DNA of 64,000 bases from Nocardia amamiensis NBRC 102102 (lineage in GTDB: Bacteria; Actinomycetota; Actinomycetes; Mycobacteriales; Mycobacteriaceae). Below, one piece after another: positions 51,480-60,835 of this stretch (position 1 is the stretch's first letter; each line of letters starts with the position of its first letter). Made by a program: the position numbers and the translations under genes. The notes under the pieces are model-generated. The model was not told where the DNA came from. It searched no databases and saw nothing but the letters and a program-made list of their open reading frames with translations. The stretch is taken from the NCBI RefSeq assembly GCF_001612745.1, contig NZ_BDBA01000023.1, positions 33,695-97,694 of the forward strand, given 5' to 3'.

Positions 51480-53922
51480 CGATCTCCTCCTGCACGATCA
51501 GCATGTTCTCCATGGCATCCAGTGTGTCGGGATGGTCGAGCCCCAGTGTCCGTGAGCGCCGCTCGTAGACGTCGGTGATGATCGGCAAGGCGCGCTCGCG
51601 GTCCCCCAGCGCCCGATAACTCAACCCGAGACCGTGGAGTGCGTCCAAGGCGTCCCGGTCGTCTGGTCGGGCGACAGCAGACCAACGGTCGCAAGCCGCG
51701 ATCCACAGGCGGTGCGCGACACGTCGATGGAAACGTCGCTGCTCCGGCGAGTGACCGAGGTGGCCGCGGTAGATGGCGAGGTTATTCCAGGCGACCAGCG
51801 TTTCACGGTGCATGGGCCCGAGCCGACGGTGACGTCGCCGTCCTCGGTAGACCTCCACCTGCATGTCGTATGCCTCGTCGTGGTGGCCCATCTTGTGTTG
51901 TAGGACGGCGAGATTGTTCAGTGCGGTCAGTGTCTCGGGAGCGTCCTTACCGCATTCGGCCGTCAGCAGGTCTACCAGCTGGTGCTCGAGGGTCGACGCG
52001 GTTGTGTATTCGCCGGAGTATTCGTGCGCCACGGCCAGCCCATTGAGAGCGACACAGTGGGTGTGCATACCGACCGCTTCGACCGGACAGGCGTCGTAGA
52101 GCAGCTGGTATATCTCCAACGCTCGACGATCGAGGTCGATGTGTACTCGCCCTGCTTCGTTCAGCAAGTGCAGTTCGTCGTCGCCCACCTGCCAGCGATC
52201 ACCCGCTACGCCGAACCCGGCGACAGCACGAATGTGCGGGAGATACTTCCTGACTTGTGGGTGCCTTCCACTCTCGCGGGTGTTCTCCATTGCAGCGGTG
52301 AGTTCGATCAGCCCCGCATCCCGGAACCGCTTGCGCCGCGGCGCGGGTCGAGCCAGCAGCCGAACCGCTCGCGCGACGAGCGCGTGCATTCGGTAGTCCG
52401 GACCGTCGGTTTCGAGCAGGCTGCGCGCGGAAGCAGTCGCGATTCCCGCGCCGATCTCCTGCTCGCTTGCATCGGTCACCGAGGCCACGATCGAGGCGAG
52501 TAAGGCGCGCGGGATCGGCGCCGCAGCGAGGGTGCTGGCCGCGCTCAGTACGTCTTGACCGGCGCGGCCCAGCGTCCGGAAGGAACGAAGCACGGTGCGG
52601 CTGAACGGAACAGCGCACCCGGCAGGGAGGTCCGGTGTCCACTGCGCAATTTCGAGTTCGTCGGGTTCGGTGGAGGATAGCTGCTCGAGCAGCTCTGCAT
52701 ACCCGGTGAACTCCGCGGTGGTGGTCAGTCCTGCAGCGATGGTCAGGCCCAGGGGATGCTCGCCCAGTATCGACACGATGTCGCGGACCGCGCCTCGCTC
52801 CGACCGCTGCGCCGGCCGATACGCGGTGAGCAGGCCAACGCAAGAGCTGGGATCGAGTCGGTCCAACGCGATGGTGGCGGAGGCGTACCGTTCGGGGTTG
52901 CGCGTGGTCACCAGCGTTCGGCCTGCCGCGGTCGGCGCGCACATCGCTACCACATCTTCCGGGTCCGCTGCCGCGGGGATGTCATCGAGAATCCACAGAT
53001 AGGGCCAGCCCCGCTGTTCCAGTTTCGCGGCGACATCCTCCGGTCCGCCGACCTCCAGACGTTTCGCGATTTCGGCCAGGTGTTCCTGGTAGCGGCTCTG
53101 CAGCGCATACCGTGACTGTGCGTCACTGCGGTCGCCGCTGCCGCCGAAATCGAGTACGAACACCCCACCGGGATGGTCTCGCCCGAACACGCGTGCGTAA
53201 TGCAGGCACACCGACGTCTTGCCCTGGCCTCCCGCACCGGTCACGGAGACCACGGGAAGCCCGCGATCCCGGGTGCGCTGCCGCGCACGCAATCCCGAGT
53301 GGATATCCCACAACTCGGCATAGCGACCGCGGAAGAATCGCTCGGTCGGGCGCTCGCGCGGATACCAGTCCGGCTGTGGCATCCCTGTCGGGGCATCCCC
53401 GAACACCCCGTAGTGGGCATCGACATTGGCGATGATAGTGCCCGCCAGCTCACCGGGTGGCAGGCCACCGAAGGGCAGCCGGTGAACGGTCAGTTGCTTG
53501 GGCCGCACCTCGTCGGCCGAAATCCCACGCGCGATCGCCATCACCCGCGAGGTGTCTCCGTCGTCGAGGTAGTGCGACGCCAGCAACGCGACGTGCAATT
53601 CCTCACGGCAGTGCGGGCTGATCGGAAAGTTTTCCGTCATCAACGCAACCAGCGTGCGCGAGTGCGCCAGCGCATCGGAGATCGAAGCCGACAACGGCGC
53701 CCAGTCCTCGCCGGTGATGACATCCAGGAACACCCGCATTCCACGATCCACGAGTTCGGAGTAGAGGGCGTGAGCGATGGCGAGATCCTCGGATTTGTAG
53801 CACAGGAACACGTGGTAGAAGTCGCCCGCAGTTTTGGGCGGAGGATTCGTCATCCGGTATTCGTGCGGGGCGGTATCGCGAGACACAGTGTGGGCAGGTT
53901 CGTTCTTGGGACTGCGCGGCAC
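51463..53922 (-). CDS. TIR-NB-ARC-TPR protein (bacterial NLR-like)
   Basis: An 819-residue protein. The TIR domain (about 30-170) has FYHVFLCYKSEDLAIAHALY, GMRVFLDVITGEDW and SPHCREELHVALL; the Glu in the last segment is at the place of the NADase catalytic Glu. NB-ARC follows: Walker A TGAGGQGKTSV, Walker B LWILDDI, then LVTTRNPER and LGEHPLGLTIAAGL. The C-terminal third is TPR (LTALNNLAVLQHKMGHHDEA, ETLVAWNNLAIYRGHLGHSP). This layout is that of bacterial STAND immune proteins, where a sensed signal makes TIR destroy NAD. GTG start at 53922 has no strong ribosome site; ATG 53853 is possible. Confidence 0.85.
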   Translation of the reverse strand: MPRSPKNEPAHTVSRDTAPHEYRMTNPPPKTAGDFYHVFLCYKSEDLAIAHALYSELVDRGMRVFLDVITGEDWAPLSASISDALAHSRTLVALMTENFPISPHCREELHVALLASHYLDDGDTSRVMAIARGISADEVRPKQLTVHRLPFGGLPPGELAGTIIANVDAHYGVFGDAPTGMPQPDWYPRERPTERFFRGRYAELWDIHSGLRARQRTRDRGLPVVSVTGAGGQGKTSVCLHYARVFGRDHPGGVFVLDFGGSGDRSDAQSRYALQSRYQEHLAEIAKRLEVGGPEDVAAKLEQRGWPYLWILDDIPAAADPEDVVAMCAPTAAGRTLVTTRNPERYASATIALDRLDPSSCVGLLTAYRPAQRSERGAVRDIVSILGEHPLGLTIAAGLTTTAEFTGYAELLEQLSSTEPDELEIAQWTPDLPAGCAVPFSRTVLRSFRTLGRAGQDVLSAASTLAAAPIPRALLASIVASVTDASEQEIGAGIATASARSLLETDGPDYRMHALVARAVRLLARPAPRRKRFRDAGLIELTAAMENTRESGRHPQVRKYLPHIRAVAGFGVAGDRWQVGDDELHLLNEAGRVHIDLDRRALEIYQLLYDACPVEAVGMHTHCVALNGLAVAHEYSGEYTTASTLEHQLVDLLTAECGKDAPETLTALNNLAVLQHKMGHHDEAYDMQVEVYRGRRRHRRLGPMHRETLVAWNNLAIYRGHLGHSPEQRRFHRRVAHRLWIAACDRWSAVARPDDRDALDALHGLGLSYRALGDRERALPIITDVYERRSRTLGLDHPDTLDAMENMLIVQEEIDERDR

Positions 53923-54049
53923 GCGGCGACTCTAGCTCGATCGGGAACACCCGCTCGGGGTTTCGGCATCAGTCCGGCTGCGATCGTCGAAGTACCGTCG
54001 AAGACGCGCAATCGCCACTTCCGGGTTCGGCGTGGACTTCCGACCATTT

Positions 54050-54074
54050 CGACACTGTTTCGACACTCGACGTG
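54050..54074 (+). promoter_or_regulatory. SARP-type heptamer direct repeats before metK
   Basis: TCGACAC at 54050-54056 and again at 54061-54067, an exact 11-base period, followed by TCGACGT at 54068-54074. SARP regulators are known to bind TCGA-type heptamer repeats spaced by 11 bases near -35. The site lies 45 bases before the metK ATG. A SARP gene is at 58491-60491. No -10 was assigned. Confidence 0.6.
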
Positions 54075-54118
54075 GACGCTGGCGGCGAACGCTCCAGCGA
54101 CCCCCATCGAGGTAGGCA

Positions 54119-55306
54119 ATGTCTCACTACATCAGCAGCGAATCGGTCAGCGAAGGTCACCCCGACAAGATCGCGGATCAGATCTCCGATGGCATCCTCG
54201 ACGAATGTTTGCGGCAGGATCCCGCCTCCCGTGTCGCGGTCGAAACGGCATTGAAGTCGAACCTCGTTGTCGTGGCCGGGGAAGTCCGAACCACCGCTCT
54301 CGTCAATCCGCACGAGGTGATCGAGAAGACGATCGAGCGAATCGGTTACACCGACGACGCCTATCGCGACTCCTTCGCGTGTGAACCCGGCAACCTCCAG
54401 GTGCTGACCGCACTGGTTCGCCAATCCCCGGATATCGCGCAGGGCGTCGACAACGCGAACGCCCTCGATCAGGGTGCGGGCGACCAGGGCATGATGTACG
54501 GCTACGCCTGCGACGAGACGGCCGAACTGATGCCGCTGCCGATCGCTGTCGCGCACCGACTGGCGGCAGGCACGACTAAAGCCAGGAAGGCCGGCGAGAT
54601 CGCGGGATTGCGACCCGACTCGAAGGCGATGGTCACCGTCGCCTATGCAGACGGGAAGCCCATCGGCGTGCCTGCCGTCGTCATCTCCGTTCAGCACGAT
54701 GCCGCGGTGGACGTCGGAGGGGATCTGCGAGATCAAATTCTCGAGTCGATCGTTCGGCCGGCGATACCGGACGAGCTTCTTGACGATGACCTGCGCCTCA
54801 TCCTCAATCCGACCGGCAAATTCGTCCTGGGCGGCGCGTACGCCGATGCGGGCGTGACCGGCCGAAAGATCATCGTCGACACCTACGGGGGCGTGGCCCG
54901 GCACGGCGGTGGCGCCTTCTCGGGCAAGGACCCTTCGAAGGTCGATCGCTCGGCGGCCTACGCCATGCGCTGGGTCGCGAAACACATCGTGGCTTCCGGT
55001 GCCGCGACGAAGTGCGAGGTGCAGGTCGCCTACGCCATTGGAGTTTCGGAACCCGTCTCGGTGATGATCGAGACCTTCGGAACCGAGCGGGCCGATCCGC
55101 AAAAGATCGCCAAGGTCGTGCGTGAACTGTTCGATCTCCGTCCGGCGGGAATCATTCGCGACCTGGATCTGTGCCGGCCGATCTATGTCGACACCGCCGC
55201 GTACGGCCACTTCGGCAGGACCGAGCCGTCCTTTCCCTGGGAGCAGACCCGCCACACCGCGGAAATGGCCCGAGCACTCGGCCTCGAGTCGAGCCCGAAC
55301 CGATGA
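54119..55306 (+). CDS. metK: S-adenosylmethionine synthetase
   Basis: A 395-residue SAM synthetase, full length. ATP-binding loop SEGHPDKIADQISDG at the N-terminus, GAGDQGMMYGYA in the middle and the P-loop-like GGGAFSGKDPSKVDRSAAY. It makes SAM from methionine and ATP. The chromosomal copy is normally elsewhere, so this is probably a second, pathway-linked copy. It heads the operon metK-metG-B3/B4-methyltransferase. Start ATG 54119 follows GAGGTAGG; SARP-type repeats lie upstream. No SAM riboswitch was seen. Confidence 0.95.
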   Translation: MSHYISSESVSEGHPDKIADQISDGILDECLRQDPASRVAVETALKSNLVVVAGEVRTTALVNPHEVIEKTIERIGYTDDAYRDSFACEPGNLQVLTALVRQSPDIAQGVDNANALDQGAGDQGMMYGYACDETAELMPLPIAVAHRLAAGTTKARKAGEIAGLRPDSKAMVTVAYADGKPIGVPAVVISVQHDAAVDVGGDLRDQILESIVRPAIPDELLDDDLRLILNPTGKFVLGGAYADAGVTGRKIIVDTYGGVARHGGGAFSGKDPSKVDRSAAYAMRWVAKHIVASGAATKCEVQVAYAIGVSEPVSVMIETFGTERADPQKIAKVVRELFDLRPAGIIRDLDLCRPIYVDTAAYGHFGRTEPSFPWEQTRHTAEMARALGLESSPNR

Positions 55307-55343
55307 TGCACCGGCTGGTACCCCGACGTCACCGAGGAGCTAC

Positions 55344-57032
55344 ATGTCGCGATTCCTGATAACCAGCGCCCTTCCGTACATCAACGGGGTCAAGCATCTG
55401 GGGAATCTAGTGGGATCCATGCTGCCCGCGGATGTCTATTCCCGCTTCCTGCGAGCGCAGGGCCATGAGGTGCTGTTCGTCTGCGGCACCGACGAACACG
55501 GCACGCCCGCCGAAGTAGCGGCGATCAATGCGGGCGTCGGCGTCAAGGAGTACTGCGACACGCAGTTCGAACGACAGCGCGGACTCGGCGACAAATTTTG
55601 GCTGTCCTGGGATCATTTCGGACGCAGTTCCTCACCGGAGAACCACGAGCTCACCCGATACTTCTCCGATCGGCTGGACCGCAACGGATATCTCGAGGAA
55701 CGCGAGATCAAACAGCTCTACTCTCCATCGGACCGTCGTTTCCTGCCCGACCGATATGTCACGGGGACCTGTCCCCAGTGCCAGTACCCACGGGCGCGCG
55801 GTGATCAGTGCGAGTCGTGCAGTCGGCTGCTCGACCCGCTCGAACTGGTAGATCCGCGATCGACGCTCTCCGGTGCGACGAACCTGGAGGTGCGGACGAC
55901 CCGGCACCTGTTCCTCCGGCAGAGCGCGTTCGAGGACCGGCTGCGCCGCTGGATCGACACCAGGCGGGCGTGGCCGACGCTGACCACGTCCATCGCGCGG
56001 AAGTGGCTCGACGAAGGACTGCGGGACAGGTGTATAACGCGGGATCTGGAATGGGGTGTCCCGGTCGACCGGCCGGAATTCGAGAACAAGGTGTACTACG
56101 TCTGGTTCGACGCGCCGATCGAGTACATCGGCGCGACCCGAGAATGGGCGAGCCAGCATACCGATGACCATCGCGACTGGCGATCGTGGTGGTACAACGC
56201 CGCCGACGTCGTCTACACGCAGTTCATGGCGAAGGACAACATTCCGTTCCATACCCTGAGCTTCCCCTGCACGCTGCTCGGTAGCGCTGAACCGTGGAAA
56301 CTGCCGGATTACATCAAAGGGTTCAATTGGCTGACCTATTACGGCGGAAAGTTCTCGACGAGTGCGAGTCGGGGAATCTTCATGGACGATGCCATCGCGT
56401 TGCTGCCACCGGATTACTGGCGATGGTTCCTGATCGCCAACGCGCCCGAGAATGACGATGTCGATTTCACCTGGGAAATCTTTGCGGATACTGTCAACAA
56501 AGATCTTGCCGATGTGCTGGGAAACTTCGTCAATCGAGTATTGACATTCACTGACAAGCACTTCTCGGGCGAGGTGCCGACCGCGGGAACGCCAGGAGCC
56601 CCCGAAGAACAGCTGGCCGACGAGGTGCGCACGGGGATCGCCCGGTATACCGCGGCGCTGACAGGGCTCAATTTCCGGGTGGCGGCGGCGGAATTGCGAC
56701 ATATCTGGTCACTGGGCAATCAGTACTGGGATGTCAAGCGACCATGGCACACTCTATCCTCCGACCCCGACGATGCGGCGTCGACCGTGCGAACCGCGGT
56801 GAACCTCATCTCGGCCATCTCGGTTCTATCGGCACCAGTGATACCGCAGACCGCGGCGGCGATCAGCGCGGCAGTGCACGACGTCCCTGCCCGAACCGGT
56901 TGGCCCGGAGCCGATCACGAATTGAACCGGATTCGCGCCGGGGCTCGGATCACCAATCCGGGCATTCTTTTCACGAAGGTACTTCAGGAACAGGTCGAGG
57001 CATGGCGCCAACGGTTCGGCGCCTCGGAGTGA
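55344..57032 (+). CDS. metG: methionyl-tRNA synthetase, KFSTS subclass
   Basis: A 562-residue class I synthetase. The first signature is ALPYINGVKHLGN, with Asn in the last position of HIGH, and the second reads GGKFSTSASRGIF in place of KMSKS; this pair is typical of a MetRS subclass that I know from alphaproteobacteria, not the usual actinobacterial enzyme. One zinc knuckle is present (CPQCQYPRARGDQCESC). The C-terminal helical anticodon-binding domain has FWEIFADTVNKDLADVLGNF-like residues (NKDLADVLGNFVNRVL). ATG at 55344 follows GAGGAG. As a second copy beside metK it may confer resistance or serve the pathway. Confidence 0.85.
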   Translation: MSRFLITSALPYINGVKHLGNLVGSMLPADVYSRFLRAQGHEVLFVCGTDEHGTPAEVAAINAGVGVKEYCDTQFERQRGLGDKFWLSWDHFGRSSSPENHELTRYFSDRLDRNGYLEEREIKQLYSPSDRRFLPDRYVTGTCPQCQYPRARGDQCESCSRLLDPLELVDPRSTLSGATNLEVRTTRHLFLRQSAFEDRLRRWIDTRRAWPTLTTSIARKWLDEGLRDRCITRDLEWGVPVDRPEFENKVYYVWFDAPIEYIGATREWASQHTDDHRDWRSWWYNAADVVYTQFMAKDNIPFHTLSFPCTLLGSAEPWKLPDYIKGFNWLTYYGGKFSTSASRGIFMDDAIALLPPDYWRWFLIANAPENDDVDFTWEIFADTVNKDLADVLGNFVNRVLTFTDKHFSGEVPTAGTPGAPEEQLADEVRTGIARYTAALTGLNFRVAAAELRHIWSLGNQYWDVKRPWHTLSSDPDDAASTVRTAVNLISAISVLSAPVIPQTAAAISAAVHDVPARTGWPGADHELNRIRAGARITNPGILFTKVLQEQVEAWRQRFGASE

Positions 57033-57075
57033 CCCCCGGCTATCGCCCGGCCCACCACAACCAGGAGGAAAACGC

Positions 57076-57753
57076 TTGATTACACTCGAAGTCGAGTCCC
57101 GGGTAGAAGAGCTCGGTATCAAGGCGATCGCGTTCGCCGTGTCCGGCCTGCAGGTACCCGGGAGCCACAGCGAGGCTCTCAGCGCCGAGATCGAATCCGT
57201 GGAACAGGCCCTGTTGCACGCGTCGAGTATCGACACCTTGAAACACGAGCCATATCTCAAATCCTTCCGTGACGTGCACTCCTCCCTGGGCGGTGCCGCC
57301 AAGGGCGAACTCGCGGCGCCCGAGGTGCTGCTGCGGGCACTGCATCGCCGGGGAAGGCTGCCCCGGATCAACGCGCTCGTCGACATCTACAATCTCGTCT
57401 CCGCCGAGACACGGCTGGCTTTCGGGGCTCATGACCTGGCCGAGCTGTCGGGGAACCTGCGTCTGGCGATGACTACCGGTGCCGAGCGTTTCGTGCCGCT
57501 CGGCGCCGAAGAGCCCGTCGAGGTATCGGCGGGCGAGTATGCCTACCTGGACGACGAGGATGTGTTGTGTCGCCTGGAGGTCCGTCAGTGCGAGAAATCG
57601 AAGGTGGACGCCAGCACGACGGACTGCCTGTTCGTAGTGCACGGCAGTCCGATGCACTCGCATGCGCAACTGATGCAGGCCGAAGAACGTCTCGTCGAAC
57701 TTCTGTCGAAATACTGCGGCGGACGAGATCCCGTCGACGTGAGAAGAATCTGA
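57076..57753 (+). CDS. B3/B4 domain (tRNA editing-like) protein
   Basis: A 225-residue stand-alone B3/B4 domain protein, the domain that edits Tyr-tRNA(Phe) in PheT. Typical segments: RGRLPRINALVDIYNLVSAE, AFGAHDLAELSGNLRL and GEYAYLDDEDVLCRLEVRQC. Free-standing forms are known in many bacteria and are mostly of unknown role. Next to metG it could clear a misacylated tRNA or bind an aminoacyl-tRNA for the pathway. TTG start at 57076 follows AGGAGG. The methyltransferase start overlaps its stop. Confidence 0.8.
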   Translation: MITLEVESRVEELGIKAIAFAVSGLQVPGSHSEALSAEIESVEQALLHASSIDTLKHEPYLKSFRDVHSSLGGAAKGELAAPEVLLRALHRRGRLPRINALVDIYNLVSAETRLAFGAHDLAELSGNLRLAMTTGAERFVPLGAEEPVEVSAGEYAYLDDEDVLCRLEVRQCEKSKVDASTTDCLFVVHGSPMHSHAQLMQAEERLVELLSKYCGGRDPVDVRRI

Positions 57754-58538
57754 TGCCTGCGACGAACCGCCCGTACACCCGATCGCTTCGGGAGGAACCG
57801 ACGCTCGCCCACCGCCGACGGCACTGGGACAACCGAGCCATGGCCTACGACGCGGACTTCCTGCAGGCTCCGATTCGTAGCGCCGTTTTGGACGAACTTT
57901 TGCACGGGCTACCGCAGGGTCCGTGCACCGCTCTGGACGCGGGGACCGGCAGCGGCCGAGCGCTCGAACGTCTCATCCAGAACCTGCACCCCGATTCGGA
58001 GATCGTCGGCTGCGACATCGCTCCCCGCATGCTGGACGCGGTCGCGAAACGGATCGAACCCAGCCACGCCGGACGATATACGCTCGTCGAGGCCGACAAC
58101 GCCGCCCTGCCCTTCGAGTCCGGCTCATTCGACATCGTTGTATCCACCTTCACCATTCACCACGTTCCACCGTCACGGCAACTACGGGTACTGCAGGAAT
58201 TCCGGCGGATCCTGGCTGCGCGGGGGATCCTGCTGCTCGCAGACCAGATCCAGCCCGAGCCGCCGCTCGACCGGACACAGATGCGCGCCGCGGTCGCCGA
58301 GACGTTCTATCCTTACCTGAGCCGGGGCGACGCACTGCGGAAATTGTCGGAATACGGCGAATGGCCCCTCGGCACCGACGAGTTCACGACACTGCTCGGA
58401 CGGGCCGGATTCCGTGCTCGGGTGGTCACGCTGAGCCGCATTGTCGCGGCGATTCACGCGACGCCGACAACAACGCTGTGGCCGGATCTGTCACCGCACC
58501 AAGCGGTGCGGCGGTCGCTCTGCGGCGCCCGGTGCTGA
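57753..58538 (+). CDS. SAM-dependent methyltransferase, class I
   Basis: A 261-residue methyltransferase. Motif I is ALDAGTGSGRALE, the acidic residue of motif II is in VGCDIAPRML, motif post-I in LVEADNAALPFESGS, and FDIVVSTFTIHHV is motif III. The type is that of UbiE/small-molecule methyltransferases; substrate unknown. Made from the same mRNA as metK, it would use the SAM supplied there. ATG shares one base with the stop before it (TGATG). The last 48 bases overlap the end of the SARP gene on the other strand. Confidence 0.85.
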   Translation: MPATNRPYTRSLREEPTLAHRRRHWDNRAMAYDADFLQAPIRSAVLDELLHGLPQGPCTALDAGTGSGRALERLIQNLHPDSEIVGCDIAPRMLDAVAKRIEPSHAGRYTLVEADNAALPFESGSFDIVVSTFTIHHVPPSRQLRVLQEFRRILAARGILLLADQIQPEPPLDRTQMRAAVAETFYPYLSRGDALRKLSEYGEWPLGTDEFTTLLGRAGFRARVVTLSRIVAAIHATPTTTLWPDLSPHQAVRRSLCGARC

Positions 58539-60491
58539 TCCGCTCGGATCGCGGTGTTGCCCCGGACCGCCGAGAGCGGTGAGCGATCGTGTCAATTCGT
58601 GCCGGACCAGCGCGATTCGTGGATAGGCGACGCGGGCCGCGACGGGCCAGTCGTTCAGCACGTCGAGCAGCTCCGCGCCGAAACCGCCGACCACCGCAGC
58701 GCCCCAGGTGCGATTCACGATGTCGACGGTGCCGGGCGTCGGGCCCGCGGCGCGGAGATGGTGGAGTTGTTCGCCGATCCGCCCGCTAGCCCGCTGGAGG
58801 TCCGCCGCAATGGCATGCTGGGCGCTCGCGTCGACGTCGAGCATTGTGTCGAGCAGGACCGCACGGACCGACGCGGCCAGCCGGTAACTCCGGCCGGTCC
58901 CGGGCACCGTCTCGAGGACATGCTGCCGAACAAGAAGTTCGACGGTCTCGATCGGCGGGAGGAACAGCCCACGCGCCGCTTCCCACAGCGACGACACGGG
59001 CAGCGGAGTGCGCACCACGCTCATCGCCAGCACCAACGGGAACACCACCGACGTCACTTCGCCGAGATGATTCGCGAGCACGTAGTCGTACACCCCCTTG
59101 CAAGTGGAAGGTCTCGACAGCGCTCGATCGACGTCGGCCTCGCCATCTGCGTGGTGAAGAACGTGTTTGACGAACAGGCGAAGCAGCGCGATATTCCCGG
59201 CAGTCAGCAGGTGCAACTGCTGGAAACGGCGGTCCGTCAGCCGCACACCCGCCGCGGATACGAATTCCCGGCACTGCTTTTCGGTACAGCCGCCCACGGT
59301 CACGGGGATGTCCTCGCCAAGAAGTCGCGCCGGAACAGTGCGTCCGATCACGATCACTCGGCTGCGACTGTCCGTCGCGCGCAGCCGATCGAACAGCCGG
59401 GAGAGGAAGGCCATGGTCGCGCTGTCTCGGACTGCCCGGTGGATGTCGTCGAGCAGCAGCAGCGACGGTACCCGGTCGAAGGCTTCCGCGATCGCGTCGG
59501 CCGAACCCGGCACGGGGCGCGCGGCGACCTCGATGTCGCTACGTGCGACGTGGTCCGCGATCGCCCCGATCAGCGGACCGGCCTCGGCGGCAGCCTCGCG
59601 GCCGAACGTCCACCGGACGACCTCGTAGCCGGATCCTTCGGCGGCGATCGTGCCCAACCATGACTTCCCCGTTCCCGGTGCACCGTCGACACCGACGACC
59701 GCGGCTCGCCGAAGGCGGCCCAGTATCCCCTTCACCTCATCGGGCCGGTGTACCGGTGCCGGGCTGCGACCGGCCGGAACCCGTACCTCGGGTGTCTGGG
59801 AAATCGCCGTCGCCTGGATCAGGTCGCGTCCCTGTCGACCGATGCGGTCGGCGTCGATTCCGAGATCCTTCATGGCGGTCTCCGCGTCGCGGAGGACGAG
59901 TACCGCGGCCGGGCGGCTACGTTCGAGTGTCAGCTCGATCAAGGTCAGCCAGACCTGTTCGTTCTCCGGCTCGTATTTCAGGAGTCGGCGCAGCAGGTCT
60001 TCTCCGCCGTTCGCGTCACCGGCCGCGATCCGCCGAGCGGCGAGCGCGTGCAGTCCTCGGCGCAGGTTCTGTTCGAGAAGACGGTAGGCGGGGTGTTCGT
60101 CGGGAAGCTGCGAGGTCGCGCCGTCGGGCCACAGGCCGACCGCCTCTTCCCACAGGTCCGGCCGCTTCCGTGCCTGGACACACAGGTCGTGGAATCGCCA
60201 CACGTCGACTTGCTCCCGGCCCACCGCCAATCGGCACACCTGCGACTTGTCGAAGGCGGTCGGCACGTCCTCCGGGAGTTTCATCCGCAGATTGTGCAGC
60301 TGGCTGTCGAGCTTCCTGCTGAATCGTTCCCCGGGCCAGACGCTTTCGTGGAGCTCCGACTTTGCGACATATTCCTTCTCTACGAGAAACAGCACGAGGT
60401 TCGCGAACAGATGCCGCTCTTTCGGCCGCAGCAGTATTGGGGTTCCCTCGTGGTCGTGGACAGCCCATTGACCGAGCAGTCGAAACCGCAA
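58491..60491 (-). CDS. SARP-type regulator with NTPase domain
   Basis: A 666-residue regulator. A winged-helix domain (about 1-95: RFRLLGQWAVHDHEGTPILL, SQLHNLRMKLPEDV) and a bacterial transcriptional activation domain (100-230: LRRLLKYEPENEQVWLTLIE) give the SARP architecture; an NTPase follows with Walker A VDGAPGTGKSWLG and Walker B LLLLDDIH. A C-terminal helical part ends without TPRs. SARPs activate antibiotic genes through heptamer repeats, and such a site precedes metK. TTG at 60491 follows GGAGGGAGG. It converges on the methyltransferase and is divergent from the HTH-membrane gene. Confidence 0.85.
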   Translation of the reverse strand: MRFRLLGQWAVHDHEGTPILLRPKERHLFANLVLFLVEKEYVAKSELHESVWPGERFSRKLDSQLHNLRMKLPEDVPTAFDKSQVCRLAVGREQVDVWRFHDLCVQARKRPDLWEEAVGLWPDGATSQLPDEHPAYRLLEQNLRRGLHALAARRIAAGDANGGEDLLRRLLKYEPENEQVWLTLIELTLERSRPAAVLVLRDAETAMKDLGIDADRIGRQGRDLIQATAISQTPEVRVPAGRSPAPVHRPDEVKGILGRLRRAAVVGVDGAPGTGKSWLGTIAAEGSGYEVVRWTFGREAAAEAGPLIGAIADHVARSDIEVAARPVPGSADAIAEAFDRVPSLLLLDDIHRAVRDSATMAFLSRLFDRLRATDSRSRVIVIGRTVPARLLGEDIPVTVGGCTEKQCREFVSAAGVRLTDRRFQQLHLLTAGNIALLRLFVKHVLHHADGEADVDRALSRPSTCKGVYDYVLANHLGEVTSVVFPLVLAMSVVRTPLPVSSLWEAARGLFLPPIETVELLVRQHVLETVPGTGRSYRLAASVRAVLLDTMLDVDASAQHAIAADLQRASGRIGEQLHHLRAAGPTPGTVDIVNRTWGAAVVGGFGAELLDVLNDWPVAARVAYPRIALVRHELTRSLTALGGPGQHRDPSGSAPGAAERPPHRLVR

Positions 60492-60835
60492 CTGTCCTCC
60501 CTCCAGTACTCCCGATGTGATCAGTTCTCGTTTGTACTGGCGACAACGATTTGCCGGGCCCGCCGACGGTCAACAAAGTGTGGCTGCGGTCAACTCGTCG
60601 ATCCGGTGATCGTCCAACAGCGGCACACGCCCCGCCGCAGCTCGTGACGGGTCTGGCTGGCTCCGCTGGTCGAGTTGGCGCGCAGCGGTTGCGGGGCGAG
60701 ATATCTGCCGCGAGACGACGACACATGTCCTCGCGGCCGAGCGTGAGAGCGTGGTCCGAAAGTGGGCGGAACCGAACGACTAGAATCCCGGACGACGATC
60801 TCGCCCTCGTACCAGCTGTCCCGGAGGACCGTGCC
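60492..60835. promoter_or_regulatory. divergent promoter region, SARP and membrane HTH genes
   Basis: About 345 bases without a gene. CGGTCAAC occurs twice, at 60567-60574 and 60587-60594, a 20-base period, which might be an operator. No other structure was seen. Confidence 0.35.

Noticed and set aside
53925..54118. SAM riboswitch before metK
   Set aside because: No hairpin set or conserved core of a known SAM riboswitch class was found; the heptamer repeats explain regulation better.
55344..57032. Hydrazine synthetase-type MetRS-like enzyme (N-N bond formation)
   Set aside because: Those enzymes have a cupin part and a lysine N-hydroxylase partner; neither is here and both MetRS signature regions and the anticodon domain appear complete.
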